From Rhizomonospora bruguierae (GTDB lineage Bacteria > Actinomycetota > Actinomycetes > Mycobacteriales > Micromonosporaceae), in assembly GCF_018397995.1 (NCBI RefSeq), contig NZ_BBQH01000050.1, positions 1 through 43,680 on the forward strand: DNA of 43,680 bases, written 5' to 3'. A program made the translations under genes and the position numbers. The notes beneath the pieces were generated by a model. The model saw only the letters and a list, made by a program, of their open reading frames with translations. It made no database searches and had not been told where the DNA came from. Shown piece by piece: positions 8,189 to 15,498 of the stretch; within the stretch, counting starts at the first letter, position 1, and every line of letters begins with the position of its first letter.

Positions 8189-10021
8189 GTGAGACACCCT
8201 TCGCCAACCTCCGCCCCACCGTCCACACCGGACCAGTCGGTCGCGCATCTGACTCCGCGACACTGGGACCGGGCCAACCGGCTGCTGGTCCGCAAGGCAC
8301 TGGCCGAATTCGCCCACGAGCGGCTGCTCACCCCCGAGCCGGTCGGCACCGATCGGTACGTGGTACGCAGCGACGACGGCACCGTCGAGTACCGGTTCAC
8401 CGCCCAGGTGCTCACCCTGGAGCACTGGCAGGTCGACCCGGACAGCATCACCCGGCACCGGAACGGGCGCGAACTGCCGCTGGACGCCGTGGACTTCTGC
8501 ACCGAACTGCGCGGCACGCTCGGCCTCTCCGAACGGGTGTTGCCGGTCTATCTCGAAGAGATCACCTCGACCCTGGCCGGGGCCGCGTACAAGCTCAGCC
8601 GGCCGCCGGTGCCCGCCGCCGAACTGGCCCGCGCCGACTTCCAGGCGATCGAGACCGGCATGACCGAGGGGCACCCCTGCTTCGTCGCCAACAACGGGCG
8701 GCTCGGTTTCGGCATCCGCGACTACCACCGCTACGCCCCGGAAGCCGGCCGGCCGGCCCGCCTGCTCTGGCTCGCCGCGCACCGCGACCACGCCACCTTC
8801 ACCTGCGCGGCGGACCTGGACTACGACACCCACATGCGGCGGGAACTCGGGGACGAAACCCTGGCCCGGTTCGCCGCCACCCTCACCGGGCTGGGTCTCG
8901 ACCCGGCCGACTACCTGCTCATCCCCGTGCATCCGTGGCAGTGGTGGAACCGGATCTCGGTCACCTTCGCCGGTGAGGTGGCCAGCCGCCGGCTGGTCTG
9001 CCTCGGCGAGGGGCCGGACGAGCACCTGGCCCAGCAGTCGATCCGCACGTTCTTCAACATCACCGCACCGCACCGGGACTACGTCAAGACCGCCCTGTCC
9101 GTACTGAACATGGGCTTCCTGCGCGGGCTGTCCGCCGCGTACATGGCGGCCACCCCGGCGATCAACGACTGGCTCGCCAAGCTCATCGACAACGACGACC
9201 TGCTCAGGTCCACCGGCCTGACCATCCTGCGGGAACGCGCCGCGATCGGCTACCGCCACCGACAGTTCGAGGCGGCCACCGACCGGTACTCCCCCTACCG
9301 GAAGATGCTGGCCGCGCTCTGGCGGGAGAGCCCGCTACCCGCCCTGGAACCGGGCCAGCGGCTGGCCACCATGGCGTCGCTGCTCCACACCGACCGGGCC
9401 GGCCACGCCCTGGCCGCCGCGCTGATCACGGAGTCCGGGCTGCCCGCCGAGGTGTGGCTACGCCGCTACCTGGACGCGTACCTGGTCCCGCTGTTGCACG
9501 CCTTCTACGCGTACGACCTGGCGTTCATGCCGCACGGCGAGAACGTCATCCTGGTCCTGGCCGGCGGCCGGGTGGAACGAGTGATCTTCAAGGACATCGC
9601 CGAGGAACTCGTCGTGATGGACCCGGCGGTAACCCTGCCCGCGCAGGTCAGCCGGATCCAGGCGGACATCCCGGAGGAGATGCGGCTGCTGTCGATCTTC
9701 ACGGACGTGTTCGACTGTTTCTTCCGGCACCTGGGCGCGGTGCTCGCCGCCGAAGGCGTGCTGAGCGAGGAGGACTTCTGGCGCACCGTGGCCGCCTGCG
9801 CCATCGACTATCGCGACCGGGTGCCGCACCTGGCCGACCGGTTCCGGCGGTACGACCTGTTCGCCGACGAGTTCGCCCTGTCCTGCCTCAACCGGCTCCA
9901 GCTCCGCAACAACCAGCAGATGGTCGATCTGGCCGACCCCTCTGCCGCCCTGCAACTGGTCGGCACCCTGCGCAACCCTCTCGCCGCTTGGGCCCCGCCG
10001 GTCCGTGGTGGCACCGGCTGA
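8189..10021 (+). CDS. desD: NIS siderophore synthetase, desferrioxamine assembly
   Basis: 610 residues, IucA/IucC-type ATP-dependent synthetase. It oligomerises and cyclises N-hydroxy-N-succinylcadaverine to desferrioxamine. Hallmarks are TEGHPCFVANNGRLGFGIRDY, LIPVHPWQWW, QQSIRTFFNI, KTALSVLNMGFLRGLS, DLAFMPHGENVILVL and IFKDIAEE. GTG 8189 with AAGGAAGG 5 bases upstream gives an N-terminus in line with known DesD (SVAHLTPRHWDRANRLLVRKAL). An earlier in-frame GTG at 8120 overlaps the desB stop but would add 23 basic residues not expected. No separate acyltransferase lies between desB and desD. Confidence 0.93.
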   Translation: MRHPSPTSAPPSTPDQSVAHLTPRHWDRANRLLVRKALAEFAHERLLTPEPVGTDRYVVRSDDGTVEYRFTAQVLTLEHWQVDPDSITRHRNGRELPLDAVDFCTELRGTLGLSERVLPVYLEEITSTLAGAAYKLSRPPVPAAELARADFQAIETGMTEGHPCFVANNGRLGFGIRDYHRYAPEAGRPARLLWLAAHRDHATFTCAADLDYDTHMRRELGDETLARFAATLTGLGLDPADYLLIPVHPWQWWNRISVTFAGEVASRRLVCLGEGPDEHLAQQSIRTFFNITAPHRDYVKTALSVLNMGFLRGLSAAYMAATPAINDWLAKLIDNDDLLRSTGLTILRERAAIGYRHRQFEAATDRYSPYRKMLAALWRESPLPALEPGQRLATMASLLHTDRAGHALAAALITESGLPAEVWLRRYLDAYLVPLLHAFYAYDLAFMPHGENVILVLAGGRVERVIFKDIAEELVVMDPAVTLPAQVSRIQADIPEEMRLLSIFTDVFDCFFRHLGAVLAAEGVLSEEDFWRTVAACAIDYRDRVPHLADRFRRYDLFADEFALSCLNRLQLRNNQQMVDLADPSAALQLVGTLRNPLAAWAPPVRGGTG

Positions 10022-10026
10022 CCACA

Positions 10027-10722
10027 GTGGCGGAGCGGCACCGGCGGGAGCTGCACGTGCACTGCTACCGGATGCTCGGGTCGTTCGAGGACGCCGAGGA
10101 CACCGTGCAGGAGACGTTCCTGCGTGCCTGGCGGCGGCGGGAGACCTTCGCGGGGCGGTCGACGTTCCGGGCCTGGCTGTACCGGATCGCCACCAACGCC
10201 TGCCTGGACCTGCTCGCCAAGTGCCGCCCGGAGCCTGCGACCGGCGGCGAGGTGCTGTGGCTGCAGCGGGCCCGCGCCGGTATGCGGGAGCACCTGCCCG
10301 CCGAGCGGCAGGACTGGACCGGCGGCGAGGAGGACGCCGGGACGCGCGAGCTGGTACGCCGCTATACCGACGCCAGCATCGCCGCGGACGTCCCGTTGCT
10401 CGCCTCGATGCTGCGGGACGACATCCGGTTCTCGATGCCCCCTACGCCGGGCCTGTACGCCGGGCGCGACACGGTCGTGAACGGCTGGGTCGAGAACGGC
10501 TTCGAGGGCATGACGAACCTGCGCGCCGTCGTCACCTCCGTGAACCGGCAGCCCGCCGTCGCCTTCTACCGCTGGCGGAAGCGGGCGGGCGCGTATCTGC
10601 CGCTGACGATCGACGTCCTGCGCGTCACCGGCGGGGCGATCACCAAGATCGTCACGTTCCACGACGGCCAGTTCCCGCGGCTCGGGCTGCCGGCGCGCCT
10701 GCCGGCGGACGGCACGGAGTAG
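10027..10722 (+). pseudogene. SigJ-like ECF sigma factor lacking region 4
   Basis: 231 codons remain open. Region 2 is intact (HRRELHVHCYRMLGSFEDAEDTVQETFLRAWRRRETFAG in pieces, then FRAWLYRIATNACLDLL). The C-terminal SnoaL-like domain is also intact (RYTDASIAADVPLLASMLRDDIRFSMPP, WVENGFEG, IVTFHDGQF). Between them the sequence jumps from VLWLQ directly to RARAGMREHLPAE. In this family about 75 residues holding sigma region 4 belong there, between WLQ-PYPD and NSALQ-RARA. The junction is CTGCAG, the codons both sides would share, so an in-frame deletion between short direct repeats is likely. The start is also short: GTG 10027 lies 6 bases after desD and the usual first 20 residues are missing. 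It cannot read a -35 element. Confidence 0.72.
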
Positions 10723-10728
10723 TCCGAC

Positions 10729-11018
10729 ATGAACAACATGAATGAGACCGGGTCGCCGCAGACCCGGCATCGGGCCAGACCGGCTTCTTCTCGGTCGTGG
10801 GCATCGTCATGGCCGTCGCTCTTCTTCGTTGGAGCGCTCGCCCTGCAGAGCGATTCGTGTGGACGGCAGTGTCGCTGACCGTAATCTCGTTGGTCCCGCC
10901 CCTCCTTTCCGGGGCAAACACCGCCACCACCAGCGCCCTCCTCGGGCTACACCTCGTCCCCGCGGCGGTGATGATCCCCACCCTGACGCGGAGCCTCCGC
11001 ACCAGGACCCGTCGGTGA
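10729..11018 (+). pseudogene. DUF6069-like membrane protein, deleted and out of frame
   Basis: ATG 10729 starts MNNMNETGSPQTRHRAR in one frame. The recognisable membrane part runs in another frame, from about 10773 (GQTGFFSVVGIVMAVALL) to RSLRTRTRR at 11018. It holds VWTAVSLTVISLVPPLLSG and a last helix LLGLHLVPAAVMIPTL. The first helices are missing, so a deletion that also shifted the frame is likely. SigJ-like ECF genes are often next to such small membrane genes, and both are damaged here. The family call rests on the C-terminal half only. Confidence 0.5.
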
Positions 11019-11035
11019 GCCCCGGGGCCGATGTG

Positions 11036-11251
11036 TCACCAGTTGGCTGGCGGGTCACTGGCGGGAAACGACTGCTTCCCCCACTCATCGACGACGTCGC
11101 CGATGTCGGAGGCAGTTTCCGGGGCGAGTTCCGGTAGGTGGGGGCGGGTGCGAGCTGCCGTTTCGAGATCGTTCGCTGCCGTGGTCTGCTCCGCCGACAA
11201 GGGCTGCGGTGTCGTCGGAGCGCATGGTGCGCCTGGAGTTGGCTGGGTCAT
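11036..11251 (-). CDS. Small conserved actinobacterial protein, unknown function
   Basis: 71 residues, soluble, Pro/Thr/Ala-rich first half (MTQPTPGAPCAPTTPQPLS) and an acidic end, DIGDVVDEWGKQSFPASDPPANW. The final motif (E/Q)SFPASDPP is widespread in short actinobacterial and proteobacterial proteins whose function is not known. ATG 11251 is preferred over upstream codons because sequence before it is low-complexity. It is a lone gene pointing left, 214 bases from the MarR gene on its upstream side. Confidence 0.6.
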   Translation of the reverse strand: MTQPTPGAPCAPTTPQPLSAEQTTAANDLETAARTRPHLPELAPETASDIGDVVDEWGKQSFPASDPPANW

Positions 11252-11465
11252 CGCTGAAGCCCCCGATCTGGTCGCCTGTCGCGTGGTCAAGGTGGCCGCG
11301 GAGCTTGTGACGGTCCCGCCACGACCCAAGCCTACGACGCCAGCCACGCTACAGCCCCTCGCGCAGGATGGGAGAGCATGACGCAGCAGGGCGACCAGGT
11401 TGAGAAGGGGAACGACCGGCCAGGTTGCCCGCGATCGCTGCTCCACTACGCCTCGTCGTCCGAGG

Positions 11466-11990
11466 TCATCCGGGGCGAGCTGGCTCGGTAGCGTCGTCCG
11501 GCGGGGTGGGGCGCTGGTACGGGGCGGTCATCACACCGTCGGGGTCCAGCCGGTCGAGGATCGCGTCGGTGATCCCGGCCAGCTGCGCAACCTGCTCCGG
11601 CGAGAGCACCTCGAACACGTGGTGCCGGACGTTGGCGACATGCCCGGGCGCGGATTCCACCACCTTCTGCCAGCCGGCCTCGGTCAGTCGAGCGTTGGTG
11701 GCCCGCCGGTCCTGCGGGCAGGGGAACCGCTCCACCAGGCCACGGTCCGCCAATCGCCCGACCACGTGAGACAGCCGCGACAAGGTGGCGTTCGTGCGCG
11801 CGGCGAGGGCGGTCATCCGCAGCGTTCGCTCAGGCGCCTCCGACAGCATCGCGACCACCATGTACTCGAAATGGGTCAGCCCGGCGTCACGGCGCAGCTG
11901 CGAGTCCAGGGCGCCGGGAAGCAGCTCCGCCACCGCGACCAGCCGCACCCACGTCGCCAACTGTTCGCTGGTCAACCACTGCTCGCTCAT
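11466..11990 (-). CDS. MarR-family transcriptional regulator
   Basis: 174 residues. The winged helix-turn-helix is clear: LTHFEYMVVAMLSEAPERTLRMTALAARTNATLSRLSHVVGRLADRGLVER, with the wing FPCPQDRRATNARLTEAG. The rest is the dimerisation helix region. ATG 11990 has AGGG 8 bases upstream; GTG 11996 would sit directly on that RBS. It is divergent from the extradiol dioxygenase gene with only 92 bases between, which hold strong inverted repeats. Repression of both genes, relieved by a phenolic ligand, is the usual arrangement and is inferred here. Confidence 0.88.
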   Translation of the reverse strand: MSEQWLTSEQLATWVRLVAVAELLPGALDSQLRRDAGLTHFEYMVVAMLSEAPERTLRMTALAARTNATLSRLSHVVGRLADRGLVERFPCPQDRRATNARLTEAGWQKVVESAPGHVANVRHHVFEVLSPEQVAQLAGITDAILDRLDPDGVMTAPYQRPTPPDDATEPARPG

Positions 11991-12020
11991 CCGCACACCC
12001 TATCAAAATAGTTGACGCGA

Positions 12021-12056
12021 CAAGTAAATCTGCTACGGTGTTACTTGAAACTTCAA
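12021..12056. promoter_or_regulatory. Palindromic operators in the marR/dioxygenase divergon
   Basis: Two overlapping inverted repeats. CAAGTAA (12021-12027) faces TTACTTG (12041-12047). TTGAA-AC-TTCAA is a perfect short palindrome at 12045-12056. The TACTTGAA...TTCAA pattern is a common MarR-family target. Both genes start within 70 bases, so one dimer pair could control both. Confidence 0.65.
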
Positions 12057-12082
12057 CCATCCGCGTATCTCGGGGAGAAGTG

Positions 12083-12988
12083 ATGACCAACCGCACCGCC
12101 GTCGGCACCACCTCGGCCGCCGACGCGCTCATCCCCGCCCAGCACCCGTTCGCCGCGCACCTGCGGCGGGCCGCCACCCTCGAGAACGCTCAACGGCACC
12201 GGCTGTGGACGCCGGCCGACGGGCCGCTACCCGCGCTCTACCTCAGCCACGGCGCCCCGATGCTGTTCGAGATGGCCGACTGGATGACCCAGCTGCACAC
12301 TTGGGCCCGGGCCCTACCCAAACCGCGGGCGATCCTGATCGTCTCCGCGCACTGGGAGTCCGCGCCGCTGAGCATCTCCAGCACCCAGCCGGTCGATCTG
12401 GTCTACGACTTCGGCGGTTTCCACCCGATGTACTACCAGATGCGCTACGACACCCCACCCGCCGTGGACCTCGCCCAGCAGGTCGTCGCACTGATGCCGG
12501 ACACCGAGCAGGTCCACGAGCACCCCAACCGCGGCCTGGACCACGGCGCCTGGGTACCGCTGAAGATCATGTACCCGGAGGCGGACATCCCGGTGTTGCA
12601 ACTGAGCATGCCCACCCACGACCCGGACCGGCTGATGGCGCTGGGCCGGCGGCTCACGACGCTGCGGGAATCCGGAGTGCTGGTGATCGGGTCGGGCTAC
12701 ATGACTCACGGCCTGCCATTCCTGGACTGGCAGAATCTCGACAAGGTGCCCGGATGGTCATCCGACTTCGATCACTGGGCCGCCGAGGCGCTGGCCCGCG
12801 GCGACGTTGACGAGCTTGCCAAGTTCCGCTCCAACGCCCCGGGCATGCCCTACGCCCACCCCACCGTCGAGCACTTCACCCCACTGTTCGTTACCCTCGG
12901 CGCCGCCACCGACCCCACCGCGGCACCGACCACCACCATCGACGGCTACGCCCTCGGCCTGGCCAAACGGTCCATCGAGGCCGCCTGA
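12083..12988 (+). CDS. Class III extradiol dioxygenase (LigB/DODA family)
   Basis: 301 residues. Family members open catechol-type rings with a non-haem metal (Fe2+ or Zn2+). The metal and active-site histidines lie in LYLSHGAPM (His56), IVSAHWES (His90) and YMTHGLPF; the conserved YDFGGFHPMYYQMRYD, HPNRGLDHGAWVPL and VLQLSMPTHDP segments are present. GGGGAGAAG stands 4 bases before ATG 12083. It diverges from a MarR regulator with shared operators, so it is probably induced by a phenolic compound. It is 18 kb from the ring-hydroxylating dioxygenase, and a link between them is speculative. Confidence 0.88.
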   Translation: MTNRTAVGTTSAADALIPAQHPFAAHLRRAATLENAQRHRLWTPADGPLPALYLSHGAPMLFEMADWMTQLHTWARALPKPRAILIVSAHWESAPLSISSTQPVDLVYDFGGFHPMYYQMRYDTPPAVDLAQQVVALMPDTEQVHEHPNRGLDHGAWVPLKIMYPEADIPVLQLSMPTHDPDRLMALGRRLTTLRESGVLVIGSGYMTHGLPFLDWQNLDKVPGWSSDFDHWAAEALARGDVDELAKFRSNAPGMPYAHPTVEHFTPLFVTLGAATDPTAAPTTTIDGYALGLAKRSIEAA

Positions 12989-13008
12989 CGCGGCCATCGA
13001 GCCCATCA

Positions 13009-13269
13009 TCAGGCCGGCGCCCCGACCAGTTGCGGGCACGGCGGCCGGGTCAGCGCGATGTACCACACGGAGGCCGCCAGCAGCCCAATTCCCCACAGTG
13101 TGTAGCCGCCCATCTGCAGCAGCAACGGCAGGAACGGGCCGCCGAACTCGCCGCGGATCCAGGCGGTCATTCCGGCGATGCCGAAGTACGCGGTCAGGCT
13201 CGCCCCGACGAACACGCGGGGGCCCAGTACCAGCCACCGCGGCACTGCCCGTCCCCGCAGGGGCACCAC
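13009..13269 (-). CDS. Small membrane protein, unknown function
   Basis: 86 residues with two hydrophobic segments, LVLGPRVFVGASLTAYFGIAGM and LPLLLQMGGYTLWGIGLLAASVWYIAL, joined by the loop WIRGEFGGPF. The tail TRPPCPQLVGAPA is short. I do not recognise the family. Start GTG 13269 (GTG 13266 is equally possible) has no strong RBS. An unusual repeat or palindrome lies 39 bases upstream and may be its operator. Confidence 0.55.
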   Translation of the reverse strand: MVPLRGRAVPRWLVLGPRVFVGASLTAYFGIAGMTAWIRGEFGGPFLPLLLQMGGYTLWGIGLLAASVWYIALTRPPCPQLVGAPA

Positions 13270-13307
13270 CCAGCGGGCCAGAGCGGCCCTACGAAGATCA
13301 CCTCTCT

Positions 13308-13327
13308 GACTACAGTAGACAGTAGTC
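13308..13327. promoter_or_regulatory. Inverted and tandem repeat upstream of the small membrane gene
   Basis: GACTAC (13308-13313) and GTAGTC (13322-13327) form an inverted repeat. Inside it the heptamer ACAGTAG occurs twice in tandem (13312-13318 and 13319-13325). The half-sites recall BlaI/CopY-type operators (ACTACA, TGTAGT), but no such regulator gene is in the window. Confidence 0.4.
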
Positions 13328-13371
13328 GAGAACGGCGCGAAGGTGCTCAGGCGGTGGAAGGATCGGCTCGA

Positions 13372-14094
13372 TCAGTGGCGTGTTGCCGGCTTGCGGGCGC
13401 TAACCAAGTGGGTCGGCAACCAGGGGCCGCTCCACCACTGCCGCCAGCCCAAATCGCGGCGGCTCACCCCGGCCATGCCGAGATGCTGGAGCCGCTGCTG
13501 GTACCGGCGGGTGCCTTGCAGATCGGCGACCAGCAGGCGTCCACCGGGGCGCAGCACTCGAACAGCTTCGTCGATCGCCGTGTCACGCTCGGCGGTCGTC
13601 TTGACGTTGTGTACGACGACGTTCGAGATGACCAGGTCGAAGGACTCGTCGGGGAACGGCAACGCGGTAATGGTGGCGGTACGGACCTCGACGCGGTCGG
13701 AGACACCGGCCGCGGCCGCGTTGCGCATGGTGGCATCGGGACCGTTGCCCGACTGGTCGGTGCGCCACAGATCTACACCGACCGCTCGTCCATCGGGCAC
13801 TCGGAGCGCCGCGGAGATCAACAGCGCGCCCCGGCCGCAGCCGAGATCCAGGATCGCCTCGTCGCCACGCAAATCCAGATCATCGAGAAGACGCGCCCAG
13901 ACCACGAACTTCCCAACCCGGGAGGCGTACCAGCCCAGCACGCAGCAGGCGATGATCAACACGACGCCGACCAGCGGCCAGATCGTATGTTGCAGGACGG
14001 CCTGGACCATGCCGGCGAGGATCAGTAGCGCCGGAAACGCCACCAGCCGCGGAGCATCGATCCCATAGTTCCCCGGAGGCCGGGTGGCTGTCAT
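13372..14094 (-). CDS. Class I SAM-dependent methyltransferase with N-terminal membrane anchor
   Basis: 240 residues. Two hydrophobic segments come first (LVAFPALLILAGMVQAVL, then WPLVGVVLIIACCVLGWYAS). The Rossmann methyltransferase follows: motif I ILDLGCGRGALLIS, VGVDLW, the DLVISNVVVHNV segment and the late VLRPGGRLLVADL motif. So it is a membrane-tethered methyltransferase; the substrate is unknown. ATG 14094 lies just after the TGA of the upstream regulator (TGAGATG), so translation is coupled; GTG 14103 is a weaker choice. It is the last gene of a three-gene operon. Confidence 0.82.
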   Translation of the reverse strand: MTATRPPGNYGIDAPRLVAFPALLILAGMVQAVLQHTIWPLVGVVLIIACCVLGWYASRVGKFVVWARLLDDLDLRGDEAILDLGCGRGALLISAALRVPDGRAVGVDLWRTDQSGNGPDATMRNAAAAGVSDRVEVRTATITALPFPDESFDLVISNVVVHNVKTTAERDTAIDEAVRVLRPGGRLLVADLQGTRRYQQRLQHLGMAGVSRRDLGWRQWWSGPWLPTHLVSARKPATRH

Positions 14095-14095
14095 C

Positions 14096-14455
14096 TCAGG
14101 CACCTGCGGGGCTCCTCTCGCTCAAGGTCTCGGCGGACATGGCAGGGCGCGCAGCGATCGCGGTCAAGGCGGCCAGGTGCGCATCGAAGGCTTGCCGGCC
14201 CGCCGCGGTGAGCGACAGCCAGGTGCGCGGCCTCTTGCCCACGTAGCCCTTCCGCGCCCGCACGTATCCCGCGTCGACCAACACGGTCACCTGCTTGGAG
14301 AGCACCGAGTCGCTGACCTCGATCGTGTCGCGCACGACACCGAACTCGGCCTGGTCCGCAGCCGACAGATAGGCGACGATGGATAGCCGTACGGGCGCGT
14401 GGATCACCGGATCGAGCCGGTGCCGCGGGTGCCCACCCTCCGGTCGCCTGCTCAC
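14096..14455 (-). CDS. Winged-helix regulator (HTH_34 type)
   Basis: 119 residues. The single winged-helix domain reads APVRLSIVAYLSAADQAEFG, then EVSDSVLSKQVTVLVDAGYVRARKGYVGKRPRTWLSLT, close to PF13601 MarR-like regulators. GTG 14455 has AAAGGGG 8 bases upstream. The start overlaps the stop of the membrane-protein gene (GTGA). The regulator lies between a membrane protein and a membrane-anchored methyltransferase, the usual habit of this family. It probably controls its own operon through the palindromes at 14927-14955. Confidence 0.82.
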   Translation of the reverse strand: MSRRPEGGHPRHRLDPVIHAPVRLSIVAYLSAADQAEFGVVRDTIEVSDSVLSKQVTVLVDAGYVRARKGYVGKRPRTWLSLTAAGRQAFDAHLAALTAIAARPAMSAETLSERSPAGA

Positions 14456-14920
14456 GAATTGCCCCTTTCGCCGCCCCGGGTCGCGCGATGGGCCGCCAGC
14501 GCGGCGGCGGCCACCATCGGGGCCGCGACGATGAGGCCGACCGGAAACCAGTACCAGTAGGCCGTTCGATCGCCGAAGGCGAGACGGCCGAGCACAGTGG
14601 CCGAAACCCAGAGCACGGTCCACACCCCGGCCGCGGTCAGGTAGAGCCGGCGGAGCCCGCGGCCCAAGACCCGCCGCGACAGGGCGTAGGGAGCCACGCC
14701 TAGCACGAAACCGGTCCACGCCACCCCAGCCAGCACGGCACCCCGACCGTGCAGCATCCCGGTCGCCGGGAAAGAACACCGCGGTAGCCACGCCGTACGC
14801 CAACAGGACGCGGACCGCCCAGCTCGCCTGCCGCCGGGTGGCCGCCCTCGCCTGGTCCACCGAAGCCAGCGCCACTGCCGCCCAGGCCGGGCTAACCCCC
14901 TGCTCAGCATCCCCTACCAC
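14452..14920 (-). pseudogene. Membrane protein of the HTH_34 operon, frameshifted
   Basis: The N-terminal part reads MVGDAEQGVSPAWAAVALASV, then RRQASWAVRVLLAYGVATAVFFP in the frame of 14920. The rest reads PATGMLHGRGAVLAGVAWTGFVLG, then LYLTAAGVWTVLWVSATVLG and YWYWFPVGLIVAAPMVAAAALA in the frame that ends at 14452. The shift is at TTCTTTCCC (about 14766-14775 on the plus strand), where one T fewer would join the frames exactly. The restored protein has four hydrophobic segments and about 155 residues. A single-base insertion, or a base-calling error in that run, are the two explanations. Confidence 0.68.
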
Positions 14921-14926
14921 GCGGAC

Positions 14927-14955
14927 AGACTAGACCAGTCTTTCCGGAATGGAAA
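14927..14955. promoter_or_regulatory. Two adjacent palindromes upstream of the HTH_34 operon
   Basis: AGACT-N5-AGTCT (14927-14941) and TTTCC-N5-GGAAA (14941-14955) lie side by side, just before the operon start at 14920. Equal half-site spacing (centres 14 bases apart) fits two bound dimers. This is a good candidate for autoregulation. Confidence 0.5.
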
Positions 14956-15010
14956 GTACTTGCCGGCTGCGGGTGATGCGTTCAGCGGGACGCTGAGCGG
15001 ATCCGTGGCC

Positions 15011-15466
15011 TCAGCCGGCGACCGCCTCCTTAGCGAAGAGCTGTTCCAGGAACATGCCGTGCTCGCGCAGCGTGCCCGGCGGGACCGCACGGAAGCGGCC
15101 GATCTCGTCGGACTGGGCGTCGCCGACGAGGACGTCGGAGGTGGGCTTCGCCTCGAACGCCATGCCGACCGGCCAGCCGCGGTAGCCGTCGCGCAGCATG
15201 TGGGGGTATTCGATGTACCCGAGAAACCGCCCGACGCGCACGGTCACGCCGAGTTCGTCGCGCGCCACCCGCACGACGGCGTCCCGCAGGTGCTCGCCGA
15301 AGTACACGGTTCCGCCGGGCAGGTGCCACTGTCCCTTGCACGGCTTGATCGCCCGCCGGGTGAGCACGTATCCGTCGGAGGTCGAGCACACCACCTCGAC
15401 GGTCAGCCGGGGCACCTTGCCGTAGATATCGGCGAACTCAGCGGCCGAGAACGGCTGCCCACCCAT
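15011..15466 (-). CDS. NUDIX hydrolase
   Basis: 151 residues. The NUDIX box runs from Gly52 (GTVYFGEHLRDAVVRVARDELGV). It keeps the Gly, first Glu and the late D-E pair, but the usual R-E is R66-V67, so one conserved Glu is missing and activity may be altered. The long C-terminal part (YIEYPHML, GYRGWPVGMAFEAKP, SDEIGRFRAVP) resembles the GDP-mannose or ADP-sugar type. The substrate is a nucleoside diphosphate linked to some other moiety; which one cannot be read. ATG 15466 has GAGAGGA 8 bases upstream. Divergent from a double MarR gene with 32 bases between starts. Confidence 0.82.
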   Translation of the reverse strand: MGGQPFSAAEFADIYGKVPRLTVEVVCSTSDGYVLTRRAIKPCKGQWHLPGGTVYFGEHLRDAVVRVARDELGVTVRVGRFLGYIEYPHMLRDGYRGWPVGMAFEAKPTSDVLVGDAQSDEIGRFRAVPPGTLREHGMFLEQLFAKEAVAG

Positions 15467-15498
15467 GTCGTAGATCCTCTCGCCGGTTGGACCACACG

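Noticed and set aside
6798-8300. 500-codon minus-strand frame opposite desB
   Set aside because: Shadow of desB. No RBS and no recognisable domain.
6053-10021. Single 1322-codon frame covering desA end to desD
   Set aside because: Only the part from 8189 matches DesD. The rest is a stop-free shadow frame over desA and desB.
2354-10021. Siderophore uptake genes (desE/desF type) near the des cluster
   Set aside because: I looked for a siderophore-binding lipoprotein or reductase next to desABCD and found none in the window; the two binding proteins at 23.5 and 29.0 kb belong to catabolic importers.
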